This document shows, one piece after another, positions 30,610 to 39,433 of a stretch of 64,000 nt of DNA (within the stretch, counting starts at the first letter, position 1; each line of letters opens with the position of its first letter). Both the position numbers and the translations under genes were made by a program. Source of the stretch: Shewanella benthica KT99 (lineage in GTDB: Bacteria; Pseudomonadota; Gammaproteobacteria; Enterobacterales; Shewanellaceae); NCBI RefSeq assembly GCF_000172075.1, contig NZ_ABIC01000011.1, positions 48,571-112,570 on the forward strand, read 5' to 3'. A model generated the notes under the pieces. The model searched no databases and was not told the DNA's origin. It was given only the letters and a program-made list of their open reading frames with translations.

Positions 30610-32733
30610 ATGAAGACCCAAGTTAAATTAATCTCTGCCGTCATCGCTGGTATTCTTCACTCAACAGCATTCGCCGCCCCACAAGTCAATGAAGCTCCAG
30701 ATGAGACCCTAGTGGCCAGCAATGTCCAAGCCAGTCAGGATATCGAGGTGATCACAGTGGTTGGTCGCCAGCTGCATTACAAAACTGATCAGGCTCACGC
30801 CGCCATGCGCTCGGACGTGTCTCTACTTGATACTCCTCAGTCGGTGACCGTGATCCCAGCTGAGATCATGGATGACCAGATGATCCTCACCTTGGGCGAT
30901 GCACTGAGAAATGACGCCAGTGTATCTATCGGCCGTGTCACCACCGACAGAGAGAGATTTAGCCTGCGAGGCTTTAGCTTAGATGAGAGCACTAACCTGC
31001 TTAAAGATGGCCATCAGCACTTCTCTAAATACCGTTTACCTATGGCTCTAGTGGATAGTATCGAAGTCCTCAAAGGCCCATCCAGTCTGCTCTATGGTCA
31101 ATCTACTCCCGGCGGTCTGGTTAACCTGGTTACCAAGAAACCAACCTATGATTCATTTTTAGAAATCGGTGTGAAAGGTGATGACAATGGCTCGCTGCGA
31201 GGCATGCTCGATGCAGGTGGCAGCTTAAATGAAGCACAAACCATACGTTACCGCGCCATTGTCGAGAAGCAAGACAATAACAACTGGCGCGAATACCAAG
31301 ATGGCAGCGCACAGGAGAGTGACTTCTTCGTCGGCAGCCTGATGACAGACTTCGACATTGGTGACAATCTCACCCTGTCACTACACTATGACACCTCAGA
31401 TGAAGTGGCGGGCCAAGACAGCGGCTCTCTTGTCGATGACCAAGGCAATGTCATCGGCGGCAGTGAAACCATCTGGGATATGCCCTGGACCAAGATCGAT
31501 GCTCAGAGCGAGAACTATGGCGCCGATATTAGCTACCAGTTAACCGACGACTGGAATATAGATGCGGGCTACAACAAGCAACATAACGAGCGTGAGCGTT
31601 GGGAGAGCAAGCCCCAGACTGGCAGCTACGATCCTGATAGCGGAAGCTACAAGAACAAGCCCTATAACAAGCTGGAAGATTGGCTGCAGCAGTCATTCTA
31701 TTTTGACTTAGTCGGCACAGTCGAAGTTGGCGGCATGCAACACGACATGCTGGTCGGTGGTAACTATCTCAAGCACGAGTACAGCTCACTAAAAGTCAAA
31801 GGTAAGATGGATTCTGGCAATATCGATGCCGGCATCATCATCCCTCAGCCCGATCTGGACTACGCCAACGGCAAGTCAAAAACAGAGAATTACAAATACT
31901 ATGGTGTATTCGCCCAAGACCTGATCACCTTCAACGATCAGTGGCAGCTACTCCTTGGGGTACGTTACGACAAGCAAGAAAAAACCGATGCGGACAGTCA
32001 GTCGCTACTGCCTAAATTGGGGATCATCTACCACCCTACAGATTATGCCTCTATCTACGCCAACTACAGCGAGAGCTTCGAGCCACAGGGTCGAGTAATG
32101 GATGATACAGATGCCAACGAAGGCATGGAGCTGGATCCAATCAAGGGCGAGATGTATGAGCTGGGCACCAAGTGGGAGTTGCTGTCTGGTAAGCTGCGCC
32201 TCAGTGCCGCGCTGTTCGATATCAAGCGGGAGAACATAGTGCTCAATCTGGGTGTAGATAAGGACAACCCAATCACCACCCAAGGCGGCGTACAGCGTCA
32301 TCGAGGATTCGAACTAGGAGCCATCGGACAGATAACCGATGATCTGTCACTCATCACCTCAATGATGTACCTGGATGCAGAATTTGAACAACACAACGAC
32401 TTGGAAGTGAAAGGAAATCGTCCCGCAGATGTCCCCGAGTGGACAGCCTCTATTTGGGCCAAATACTCGATCACTGATCGCGCCGCCTTCAACTTAGGTG
32501 CCTTCTACGAAGGAGCCCGTTTCGGCGACGCCGATAACACTTTCGAAAAATCTGCCTACACCCGTATCGACACTGGCATCAGCTACATACTGCCCGTGGC
32601 CGGAAACGACCTGCAGCTAAGACTGAAAATAGAGAACCTGTTCGATACCGACTACTTAGGTGGCGGTGAAAACGGTGAAGTGAATGTGGGCAAGCCAAGA
32701 ACGCTGAAGTTTGGCATTAGCTATAAGATCTAA
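30610..32733 (+). CDS. TonB-dependent siderophore receptor
   Basis: This is an outer-membrane receptor of 707 residues, with a signal peptide (MKTQVKLISAVIAGILHSTA, cleaved near FAAPQ) and a TonB box-like EVITVVGR around residue 47. The plug domain has DTPQSVTVIPAEIMDDQ, RGFSLDESTNLLKDG, IEVLKGPSSLLYGQSTPGG and LVNLVTKKP. The C-terminal 22-strand barrel ends FDTDYLGGGENGEVNVGKPR and TLKFGISYKI. The plug motifs place it in the FhuA/FoxA ferric-siderophore group (TonB-siderophor subfamily). The final residue is Ile rather than the usual Phe or Trp. An upstream Fur box and a downstream terminator make it a single-gene unit. The exact siderophore is not predictable. Confidence 0.92.
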   Translation: MKTQVKLISAVIAGILHSTAFAAPQVNEAPDETLVASNVQASQDIEVITVVGRQLHYKTDQAHAAMRSDVSLLDTPQSVTVIPAEIMDDQMILTLGDALRNDASVSIGRVTTDRERFSLRGFSLDESTNLLKDGHQHFSKYRLPMALVDSIEVLKGPSSLLYGQSTPGGLVNLVTKKPTYDSFLEIGVKGDDNGSLRGMLDAGGSLNEAQTIRYRAIVEKQDNNNWREYQDGSAQESDFFVGSLMTDFDIGDNLTLSLHYDTSDEVAGQDSGSLVDDQGNVIGGSETIWDMPWTKIDAQSENYGADISYQLTDDWNIDAGYNKQHNERERWESKPQTGSYDPDSGSYKNKPYNKLEDWLQQSFYFDLVGTVEVGGMQHDMLVGGNYLKHEYSSLKVKGKMDSGNIDAGIIIPQPDLDYANGKSKTENYKYYGVFAQDLITFNDQWQLLLGVRYDKQEKTDADSQSLLPKLGIIYHPTDYASIYANYSESFEPQGRVMDDTDANEGMELDPIKGEMYELGTKWELLSGKLRLSAALFDIKRENIVLNLGVDKDNPITTQGGVQRHRGFELGAIGQITDDLSLITSMMYLDAEFEQHNDLEVKGNRPADVPEWTASIWAKYSITDRAAFNLGAFYEGARFGDADNTFEKSAYTRIDTGISYILPVAGNDLQLRLKIENLFDTDYLGGGENGEVNVGKPRTLKFGISYKI

Positions 32734-32765
32734 CTAAGGCTAGATATCGAATGAGTCCAACATAT

Positions 32766-32797
32766 AAAGGCCGCTCTGTTCTAAGAGCGGCCTTTTA
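32766..32797 (+). terminator. Rho-independent terminator after the TonB receptor
   Basis: AAAGGCCGCTCT pairs perfectly with AGAGCGGCCTTT (loop GTTCTA) and is followed by T residues, 33 bases after the receptor stop. Confidence 0.9.
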
Positions 32798-32968
32798 AGT
32801 TCTTATTGAGCGAATGAGTCACACTCATGCCTCCCGTTAAGCATTCCATATCCACAGCACTGAATTATTCTGGATAGGAATAATCAACTTTTTTGCACTC
32901 CATGCGGACTTTTGTCCTAATCCCCTTGTTTCAGACAGTCTTACTATCGAGGCATTAAAGACATTTAG

Positions 32969-33115
32969 CTGATTAATGATTTGGGCGTGAAGCGCATCAT
33001 ACGTGTGGGAAGCTTAGGCGCGACCCAGAAGTATGTGAAATTGCACGATGTCATTCTGGCCCAAGCTGCGGGCACCGACTCTCCAACCAATGCTAAACTT
33101 AGCAGCGGCTATCAG
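32969..33115 (+). pseudogene. Internal fragment of a purine nucleoside phosphorylase (DeoD-type) gene
   Basis: Forty-nine codons read LINDLGVKRIIRVGSLGATQ, KYVKLHDVILAQAAGTDSPT and NAKLSSGYQ. This corresponds to the central part of DeoD; the intact deoD in this window has [16 protein letters not shown] and [20 protein letters not shown]. Both flanks are missing: an in-frame TAG precedes it and unrelated sequence follows. The wording differs from the resident deoD (RVGSLGATQK instead of [10 protein letters not shown]), so it derives from a different paralog, not from a local duplication. No start or ribosome-binding site is present. Confidence 0.7.
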
Positions 33116-33354
33116 TGTGGTGATGATTGCCATGACCATTATCGGTCTGTGCGGCGGAGTTGGTTTATGTATTGCAGACACAATCGTGGTGTCGGTGTGG
33201 AAAGACAAAATCCAGAGCACCATGCTCGTTGTCCAAGACGCTATGTTCAAGAGTGCGACTATTCTGTTATGGATTTTCATCAGCCTTATTTTTCATGCTC
33301 TTCGCCTGAGGCCAAAACAGCAATATTCTTACTGCCATTTGTATCATTGCTTGT

Positions 33355-33417
33355 TTGTTCATATTTCTTCATATTTTGTCAAAACTCATTCATTCCATGC
33401 ATCACTCCTGTTCATAT
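33355..33417 (+). promoter_or_regulatory. TorR boxes and promoter region of torECAD
   Basis: Three copies of the E. coli tor box (CTGTTCATAT) are visible: TTGTTCATAT at 33355-33364, TTCTTCATAT directly adjoining at 33365-33374, and a perfect CTGTTCATAT at 33408-33417. They lie 53-115 bases upstream of torE. The tandem pair plus a separate downstream box resembles the E. coli torC promoter. CTATATT just after the last box is a possible -10. The preceding 33116-33340 stretch holds a hydrophobic open frame that I do not accept as a gene. Confidence 0.88.
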
Positions 33418-33469
33418 TCCTGCTCTATATTGATGTCATCGCAGATAAGATCACTAGAGAGAGTCCGCT

Positions 33470-33640
33470 ATGACACAGCAAACGTCATCAGAATCAGCCA
33501 AGCAAGTTAAAACCAAGGAGCTCAGAGCCCTAGGTTTTATCATCTTCCTGTTGTTTCCCATCGTCACCATCACAGGCATCAGTGCCTATGGCTTCATTAT
33601 CTGGATGATCCAGGCATTTGGTGGAGTCGTCGGCCACTAA
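33470..33640 (+). CDS. torE: TMAO reductase system membrane protein TorE
   Basis: This is a 56-residue protein with one transmembrane segment. It begins MTQQTSSESAKQVKTKELRA, followed by the hydrophobic LGFIIFLLFPIVTITGISAY, and ends AFGGVVGH. It belongs to the NapE/TorE family of small membrane proteins found at the head of periplasmic reductase operons. Shewanella tor operons have the order torECAD, exactly as here. Its function is not settled. GAGAGAGTCC upstream gives a weak ribosome-binding site. It is the first gene behind the TorR boxes. Confidence 0.9.
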   Translation: MTQQTSSESAKQVKTKELRALGFIIFLLFPIVTITGISAYGFIIWMIQAFGGVVGH

Positions 33641-33709
33641 TCGCGATTTAATAACACGTAAAACAAACTCAAACGACGAAACAAATTTTAAGATTTAAAG
33701 GATGCTGTT

Positions 33710-34888
33710 ATGAAGTGGTTTATCAACATTTGGCGCACACTGACCCAACCTGCCAAGTACCTAACCTTAGGCACTGTCAGTTTCTCGGCCTTTCTCATGG
33801 GTATCATCTTCTGGGGCGGTTTTAACACGGCTCTTGAGATGACCAATACCGAAGAGTTCTGTATCAGCTGTCACAGCATGGAGAGCATGCCATACAAGGA
33901 ACTACAGGAAACCGTGCACTGGTCGAATCATTCCGGCGTGCGGGCCACCTGCCCAGACTGCCATGTACCACACAACTGGAGCCGTAAGATTGCCCGTAAG
34001 ATTGAGGCCTCTCACGACATGTGGGGCTGGATGCTACAGACGGTAAATACCCCGGAGAAGTTTGAAGATAAACGCCTCGAGATGGCCAGCCGAGAGTGGC
34101 AACGATTCGATCGAGATAACTCTCTCGCCTGTAAAAACTGTCATAACTACGACTCGATGAAGTGGCAAGACATGTCAAAACTGGCTCAGAAGCAGATGAA
34201 GCGAGCCGCTGCGATAGATCAAAGCTGTATCGATTGTCACAAGGGGATCGCACATAAGCTACCCGATATGGGCACCGCACGTGCCCCTGAGCTCATCGCT
34301 CAAGTTGGCTCGGGTGAAAGGTCACTGCAGACCGAGAAGTTCTACTTCACCGCCTTGACTAAGCCACTATTCTACAACGATCACACAGACGTTGAAGCGG
34401 GAACACTGAACATAGCCACTAAGGTCAAGGTACTGGAGATCAAAGGCAACCGCGTCAAGGTAGGCATAGACGGCTGGCGTAAGAAGGTCGGCGTCGGTCG
34501 CGTCATCTACTACGATTTCGGCCTCAACATACTGTCGGCGCAATTGAGCAAAGATGCGGCCCTCGAAGAGGGCGTGATGCAGGTCTTCGAAGAGAAGGAA
34601 GATCCTATGACAGGTCTGACTTGGCAACGTGTCGAGGCTAAAATATGGACAGAAAAAGACTATCTGGTCTCAGATCTTCAACCTCTGTGGGACTATGCCC
34701 GTGAGACATATTCCACCAGCTGTAGCGTGTGCCACACCCAGCCTGACGAGAAACACTTCGATGCCAACAGCTGGCCGGGAATGTTCCAGGGCATGATAGC
34801 CTTCGTCAACATGGACCAAGATACCCAAGCCTTAGTGCAGAAGTACCTGCAAACCCATTCATCGACTTTCGACAAGTCAGCGCATTAA
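33710..34888 (+). CDS. torC: Pentaheme c-type cytochrome TorC
   Basis: TorC is the membrane-anchored cytochrome that passes electrons from menaquinol to TorA in the periplasm. The 392-residue protein has an N-terminal anchor (about 17-40, KYLTLGTVSFSAFLMGIIFW). It carries five CXXCH heme sites: CISCH (51), CPDCH (81), CKNCH (141), CIDCH (173) and the C-terminal CSVCH (about 346). The four N-terminal hemes form the NapC/NirT domain; the fifth is the TorC-specific C-terminal domain, which in E. coli also signals to TorS. It follows torE and lies 21 bases before torA. Confidence 0.98.
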   Translation: MKWFINIWRTLTQPAKYLTLGTVSFSAFLMGIIFWGGFNTALEMTNTEEFCISCHSMESMPYKELQETVHWSNHSGVRATCPDCHVPHNWSRKIARKIEASHDMWGWMLQTVNTPEKFEDKRLEMASREWQRFDRDNSLACKNCHNYDSMKWQDMSKLAQKQMKRAAAIDQSCIDCHKGIAHKLPDMGTARAPELIAQVGSGERSLQTEKFYFTALTKPLFYNDHTDVEAGTLNIATKVKVLEIKGNRVKVGIDGWRKKVGVGRVIYYDFGLNILSAQLSKDAALEEGVMQVFEEKEDPMTGLTWQRVEAKIWTEKDYLVSDLQPLWDYARETYSTSCSVCHTQPDEKHFDANSWPGMFQGMIAFVNMDQDTQALVQKYLQTHSSTFDKSAH

Positions 34889-34909
34889 CTAGGATTAAGG
34901 ACTGGAACT

Positions 34910-37402
34910 ATGAACAGAAGACACTTTTTACAAGGACTTGTATCGACATCTTATGTGGTCCTAAGCGGCGCATCGGTACTGGCACCACTCAATGCCCTGG
35001 CCGCTTCAGGCCCTAAGTCGAAAGATGGCTGGTTAACCACGGGCACTCACTTTGGCGCGTTTAAGATAAAACGTAAGAACGGCGTCATCGATCAGGTTAA
35101 GCCATTCGACTTAGACAAGTATCCTACGGATATGATCAACGGCATCAAGGGGCTGGTCTATAATCCATCTCGGGTGCGCTACCCTATGGTGCGTCTCGAT
35201 TTTCTACTAAACAGACATAAGAGTGACACCACACAACGCGGCGACTTTCGCTTCGTGCGTGTCACCTGGGACAAGGCACTGAACCTGCTGAAAGATTCCC
35301 TCGATGAGGTGCAGACTAAGTACGGTCCATCTGGCCTGCATGCGGGGCAAACCGGCTGGCGCGCCACCGGGCAACTGCATTCGAGCACCAGCCATATGCA
35401 ACGCGCCATCGGTATGCACGGCAACTTCGTCAAGAAGATTGGCGACTATTCCACCGGTGCTGGCCAAACCATCATGCCTTACATCTTGGGCTCCACCGAA
35501 GTCTATGCCCAGGGCACCTCCTGGTCACTGATCCTCGAAGAATCTAAGACCATCATCTTGTGGTCAAACGATCCTTACAAGAACCTGCAGGTGGGCTGGA
35601 ACGCCGAGACCCATGAGTCTTTCGCTTATCTTGCTCAGCTCAAAGAGAAGGTTAAGCAAGGTAAGATACGCGTGATCAGCATAGATCCTGTGGTCACTAA
35701 GACCCAGAAATACCTGGGTTGTGAGCAGCTCTACGTCAACCCGCAGACAGATGTGGCACTGATGTTAGGTATCGCCCATGAGATGGTTACCCAGGGTTTA
35801 CACGATAAGACGTTTATCGATGGTTACAGCCTAGGTTTCGACAGATTCCTGCCATACCTGCTCGGTGAGAGCGACGGCGTGGCCAAGACGCCTGAATGGG
35901 CCAGTCAAATCTCAGGGGTAACCCCAGAGATCATCCGCGATCTGGCTAAGGTAATGACACAAGGCCGCACTCAGTTGATGATGGGCTGGTGTATTCAGCG
36001 CCAGCAACACGGCGAGCAGCCTTACTGGATGGCGGCGGTTCTGGCCACCATGATAGGCCAAATAGGCCTACCCGGCGGAGGCATCAGCTATGGCCACCAC
36101 TACTCTGGTATTGGCGTGCCTTCATCGGGCGCCGCCGCACCCGGAGCATTTCCACGTAATCTGGATGAAGATCAGCAGCCGCTGTTCGATAGCAATGATT
36201 TCAAGGGCGCCAGCAGCACCATTCCGGTTGCCCGCTGGATCGACGCAATTATGCAACCCGGCAAGACTATCGATGCCAACGGATCTAAGGTCACCTTCCC
36301 GGATATCAAGATGATGGTGTTCTCGGGCAACAATCCCTGGAACCATCATCAAGACAGAAACAAGATGAAACTGGCGTTCCATAAGCTTGAGTGTGTGGTC
36401 ACTATCGACATAAACTGGACCGCCACCTGCCGCTTCTCCGACATAGTCCTGCCAGCTTGTACCACACTCGAACGTAACGATATCGATGTGTACGGCAGCT
36501 ATGCTAACCGTGGCATACTGGCGATGCATAAGATGGTCGAGCCCCTGTTCGAGAGTCTGTCTGACTTCGAAATTTTCACCCGTTTCGCTGCGATCATGGG
36601 TAAAGAGAAAGAATATACCCGCGACATGAACGAGCTGGACTGGTTGAAGAAGCTGTATAACGATTGTAAAAAGGCCAATGCCGGCAAGTTTGCTATGCCG
36701 GACTTCGATACCTTCTGGAAAGATGGTTATGTTCACTTCGGTGAAGGTAAACCCTGGACCCGTCACGCGGACTTCAGAGAAGATCCTGAAATCAATCCTC
36801 TGGGCACCCCATCGGGACTGATCGAGATTTTCAGCCGCAAGATAGCTCAATTTGGCTATGATGATTGTCCAGGCCATCCTACCTGGATGGAGAAGACAGA
36901 ACGTAGCCATGGCGGTCCGGGTTCAAATAAATTCCCGGTTTGGATGCAGTCATGTCATCCGGATAAGCGATTACACTCACAGATGTGTGAATCGCAAGAG
37001 TACCGTGAAACCTATACGGTTCAAGGCCGTGAGCCGGTATACCTGAGCCCCGAAGATGCCAAGTCTCGTGGCATCAAGGATGGCGATATCGTGCGGGTGT
37101 TTAACGACCGTGGTCAACTACTTGCCGGCGCTGTGATATCGGACAGCTTCCCCAAAGGCATCATACGTATCCACGAAGGCGCCTGGTATGGCCCGGTTGG
37201 TAAAGATGGCAGCAAGGAAGGCGGAGCCGAAGTTGGCGCCCTGTGTAGCTATGGCGATCCAAACACGCTAACCCAAGATATCGGCACCTCTAAGCTCGCT
37301 CAAGCCTGCGCCGCTTATACTTGCCAGGTTGAGTTTGAGAAGTTCCGTGGCAAGCTTCCTCAGGTCAGTTCATTCGATGGCCCGGTTGAGACCTTGGTAT
37401 AA
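34910..37402 (+). CDS. torA: Trimethylamine-N-oxide reductase TorA (molybdenum)
   Basis: TorA is the periplasmic terminal reductase reducing TMAO to trimethylamine. The 830-residue precursor begins with a Tat signal, [15 protein letters not shown] through NALAAS, with the twin arginines at 3-4. The body is a DMSO-reductase-family bis-MGD molybdoenzyme. It shows [20 protein letters not shown], whose Ser region supplies the Mo ligand in the family, then [28 protein letters not shown] and the C-terminal [20 protein letters not shown] dinucleotide-binding domain. There are no iron-sulfur cysteines at the N-terminus, consistent with TorA. Its chaperone TorD is next. Confidence 0.98.
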   Translation: MNRRHFLQGLVSTSYVVLSGASVLAPLNALAASGPKSKDGWLTTGTHFGAFKIKRKNGVIDQVKPFDLDKYPTDMINGIKGLVYNPSRVRYPMVRLDFLLNRHKSDTTQRGDFRFVRVTWDKALNLLKDSLDEVQTKYGPSGLHAGQTGWRATGQLHSSTSHMQRAIGMHGNFVKKIGDYSTGAGQTIMPYILGSTEVYAQGTSWSLILEESKTIILWSNDPYKNLQVGWNAETHESFAYLAQLKEKVKQGKIRVISIDPVVTKTQKYLGCEQLYVNPQTDVALMLGIAHEMVTQGLHDKTFIDGYSLGFDRFLPYLLGESDGVAKTPEWASQISGVTPEIIRDLAKVMTQGRTQLMMGWCIQRQQHGEQPYWMAAVLATMIGQIGLPGGGISYGHHYSGIGVPSSGAAAPGAFPRNLDEDQQPLFDSNDFKGASSTIPVARWIDAIMQPGKTIDANGSKVTFPDIKMMVFSGNNPWNHHQDRNKMKLAFHKLECVVTIDINWTATCRFSDIVLPACTTLERNDIDVYGSYANRGILAMHKMVEPLFESLSDFEIFTRFAAIMGKEKEYTRDMNELDWLKKLYNDCKKANAGKFAMPDFDTFWKDGYVHFGEGKPWTRHADFREDPEINPLGTPSGLIEIFSRKIAQFGYDDCPGHPTWMEKTERSHGGPGSNKFPVWMQSCHPDKRLHSQMCESQEYRETYTVQGREPVYLSPEDAKSRGIKDGDIVRVFNDRGQLLAGAVISDSFPKGIIRIHEGAWYGPVGKDGSKEGGAEVGALCSYGDPNTLTQDIGTSKLAQACAAYTCQVEFEKFRGKLPQVSSFDGPVETLV

Positions 37403-37423
37403 CCAGCACAGGATAACGATAAT

Positions 37424-38104
37424 ATGGAAAACAGCATGACTAAACCGGCAATATCAGAAGAACAGATGAATAACACCGACATGAATAAAGCACGAGCCAT
37501 GGTCTATCGCCTGCTCTCCTCCTTGTTTGCTAAGGAGATCGATCATCAACTGCTCCATGAGCTGACCAGTGAGCCTGCCAAGGCATTCTGGGCTCAGCTC
37601 GCCAGTGAGCCAAGCTTTAAGCGAGATGTCGATGCCATGGTTAGCGTGCTGGAAAGCTTAACCTCAGATAAGGCTCTGATGGAGCTTGCCGCCGATTATT
37701 GCGGCCTGTTTCTGGTGGGCACCAAACACAGTGCCTCACCCTATGCCAGCCTCTATCTCCAAGATATAAGCAAGAGCGCTAAGGCTGGCGATCAGCCCTT
37801 GCTATTTGGTGAGCAGCATCAGCTGATGCTGCAGTTTCTTAAACAGAGCCAGCTGCAGGTACAAACCAGCTTCCCAGAGCCTGCGGATCACTTAGCGGTG
37901 ATCTTGGCCTATGTTGAGCATCTATGCTTATCGGCTAGCGACGAGGAACAGCTCAGCTTTATCGAGTCATACCTCAACAGCTGGCTAGGCAAGTTTGCCG
38001 CAAAAGTGACTCAGTGTGACAGTGGTGACTTTTACTGCGCATTAGCCCGTTTAACACAATCTTGGGTCAACTCAGACTTAACCGGATTAACAGAAGAACG
38101 TTAA
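37424..38104 (+). CDS. torD: TorA-specific chaperone TorD
   Basis: TorD binds the TorA signal peptide and core to allow molybdenum cofactor insertion before Tat export. The 226-residue all-helical cytoplasmic protein has the TorD-family [40 protein letters not shown] and [19 protein letters not shown]. Several in-frame ATGs lie at the N-terminus (37424, 37436, 37466); I keep the first because AGGATAA lies upstream. The gene is last in torECAD. A short pair of heptamers follows 16 bases after the stop. Confidence 0.93.
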   Translation: MENSMTKPAISEEQMNNTDMNKARAMVYRLLSSLFAKEIDHQLLHELTSEPAKAFWAQLASEPSFKRDVDAMVSVLESLTSDKALMELAADYCGLFLVGTKHSASPYASLYLQDISKSAKAGDQPLLFGEQHQLMLQFLKQSQLQVQTSFPEPADHLAVILAYVEHLCLSASDEEQLSFIESYLNSWLGKFAAKVTQCDSGDFYCALARLTQSWVNSDLTGLTEER

Positions 38105-38120
38105 ATCTGCTACAAAGATC

Positions 38121-38134
38121 CTAGGATCTAGGTT
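38121..38134. repeat. Heptamer repeat, two units, after torD
   Basis: CTAGGAT and CTAGGTT lie back to back between convergent torD and the dihydroorotate dehydrogenase gene; GATCCTAGGATC around them is palindromic. This is one of seven period-7 loci in the window. Confidence 0.6.
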
Positions 38135-38143
38135 CTTGATGCA

Positions 38144-39148
38144 TTAAATCATTTTCAACTTGCCCTTGGCGGCCGCTATGCTTGAATACTGCTTAGCCGC
38201 CATTATGCTATCGAGCTCCTTAGCTATCCTATCGAAGCACTCGATCCCTTCCTTCTCGAAACAAGTCGCAACTTGTACCGCCGACGCGCCAGCCAGCAGA
38301 TATTCGAAAGCATCTGTGCCGGTTTTGATACCGCCGACTCCGATGATATCTATGCTAGAAGGCAGAAGCTGACTAAAAGCCCTAACATTGGCAAGACCGA
38401 TAGGCTTGATGTAATCACCGCACAAGCCGCCGAAGCCGCCCTTTGGCTTGATGATGGCACTCTCGGTTTCCGGGTCAATCACTAAGGTGTTACCCACGGA
38501 GTTGATGCAGGTGATAAAGCGTACCGGAAACTTCTTGATGATATTAGCCATGGTGATGAAATGGGAAAAATCGAAATAAGGTGGCAATTTTAAGCCTATA
38601 GGCTTACTGCCTAGCTGGCATAATTGCTCCAATGCCCGTTCAGTCTGCTCAAAATCGTATCCGACCTGAGGCTTGCCTTCGATATTGGGGCAAGAAAAAT
38701 TAACTTCGATAAGGTCGGCGCAGCTGGCTTGAAACGCTTTAACCATGGTCAGGTTATCGGCGAGGCTAAAGCCAGAGACACTCACCACTATCGGCTTGTT
38801 GGTTTGGGGAGAGATAGCTTGCTTTAACCTAGGCAGCATCTCCAGATATGCCTGATAACCTAAGTTAGGTAATCCCATAGACTGTATCGAGCCCAGAGGC
38901 AAAGCTTGGTATCTCGGCTCGGCATTGCCCTGCCTAGGCTCTAAGGTGCAGGATTTGGTCATTATGGCCGCCGAGGCAGAGGCGCCAAGCAAGTTAAGTT
39001 CATCTTCTTCGGTACAACGTGGGCCCGATGCATTGAAGATGAAACTCGCTAATGGAACTTGTGCAATGCGGGTACTGATGCGCTTATTCACGCAACGATT
39101 AACAGCTTCAATCGATGAGGTATTATCATTATGGGTAGGGTTAGACAT
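38144..39148 (-). CDS. Class 1A dihydroorotate dehydrogenase (fumarate-type)
   Basis: The 334-residue soluble FMN protein oxidises dihydroorotate in pyrimidine synthesis. Class 1A features are visible. The catalytic Cys lies in VNFSCPNIEGKPQVGYDFEQ (class 2 enzymes have Ser). Others are IGLKLPPYFDFSHF, FITCINSVGNTLVID, GGFGGLCGDYIKPIGLANVR and the FMN phosphate loop IGVGGIKTGTDAFEYLLAGA. There is no N-terminal membrane helix, unlike the class 2 quinone-linked PyrD usual in gammaproteobacteria. Class 1A enzymes known from Lactococcus and yeast use fumarate, so this gene could allow pyrimidine synthesis without a quinone acceptor. It sits between the two tor loci; a link to anaerobic growth is inference. 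Confidence 0.88.
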   Translation of the reverse strand: MSNPTHNDNTSSIEAVNRCVNKRISTRIAQVPLASFIFNASGPRCTEEDELNLLGASASAAIMTKSCTLEPRQGNAEPRYQALPLGSIQSMGLPNLGYQAYLEMLPRLKQAISPQTNKPIVVSVSGFSLADNLTMVKAFQASCADLIEVNFSCPNIEGKPQVGYDFEQTERALEQLCQLGSKPIGLKLPPYFDFSHFITMANIIKKFPVRFITCINSVGNTLVIDPETESAIIKPKGGFGGLCGDYIKPIGLANVRAFSQLLPSSIDIIGVGGIKTGTDAFEYLLAGASAVQVATCFEKEGIECFDRIAKELDSIMAAKQYSSIAAAKGKLKMI

Positions 39149-39273
39149 GTGAGGCTCCGTTTCTGTTCACAAACGGGAGATGAGACTAACAGCTTACTTA
39201 GATTGAAAAATTGATCCTCAGCCGGTTTTAAACAAGGAGCTCAGATACAGGTTTTATTTGGTGATCTGAATCT

Positions 39274-39329
<56 letters not shown>

Positions 39330-39364
39330 ATGGCCAAACATGCACGATCTAGCAAGGCATACTC

Positions 39365-39391
39365 CCTGCGGGGGTCATTTCCCCCGACAGG
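39365..39391. other. GC-rich hairpin downstream of rhlE
   Basis: CCTGCGGGGG and CCCCCGACAGG form a stem (five G-C pairs, a small bulge, then CCTG/CAGG) with loop TCATTT. It lies about 45 bases past the rhlE stop. No T-run follows, so it may be a processing or REP-like element rather than a simple terminator. Confidence 0.45.
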
Positions 39392-39433
39392 CTATCAGTA
39401 ATATGAAGCATCGACTCTAGTATTTACTAGGTA

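Noticed and set aside
33048..33473. 141-codon plus-strand frame with hydrophobic segments before torE
   Set aside because: It overlaps the phosphorylase remnant at one end and the TorR boxes/promoter at the other, has no ribosome-binding site, and its second half is the A/T-rich promoter. The hydrophobic middle is not matched to any family.
36122..36910. 262-codon minus-strand frame inside torA
   Set aside because: It is antisense to a strongly conserved part of TorA and has no recognisable motif; a shadow of codon bias.
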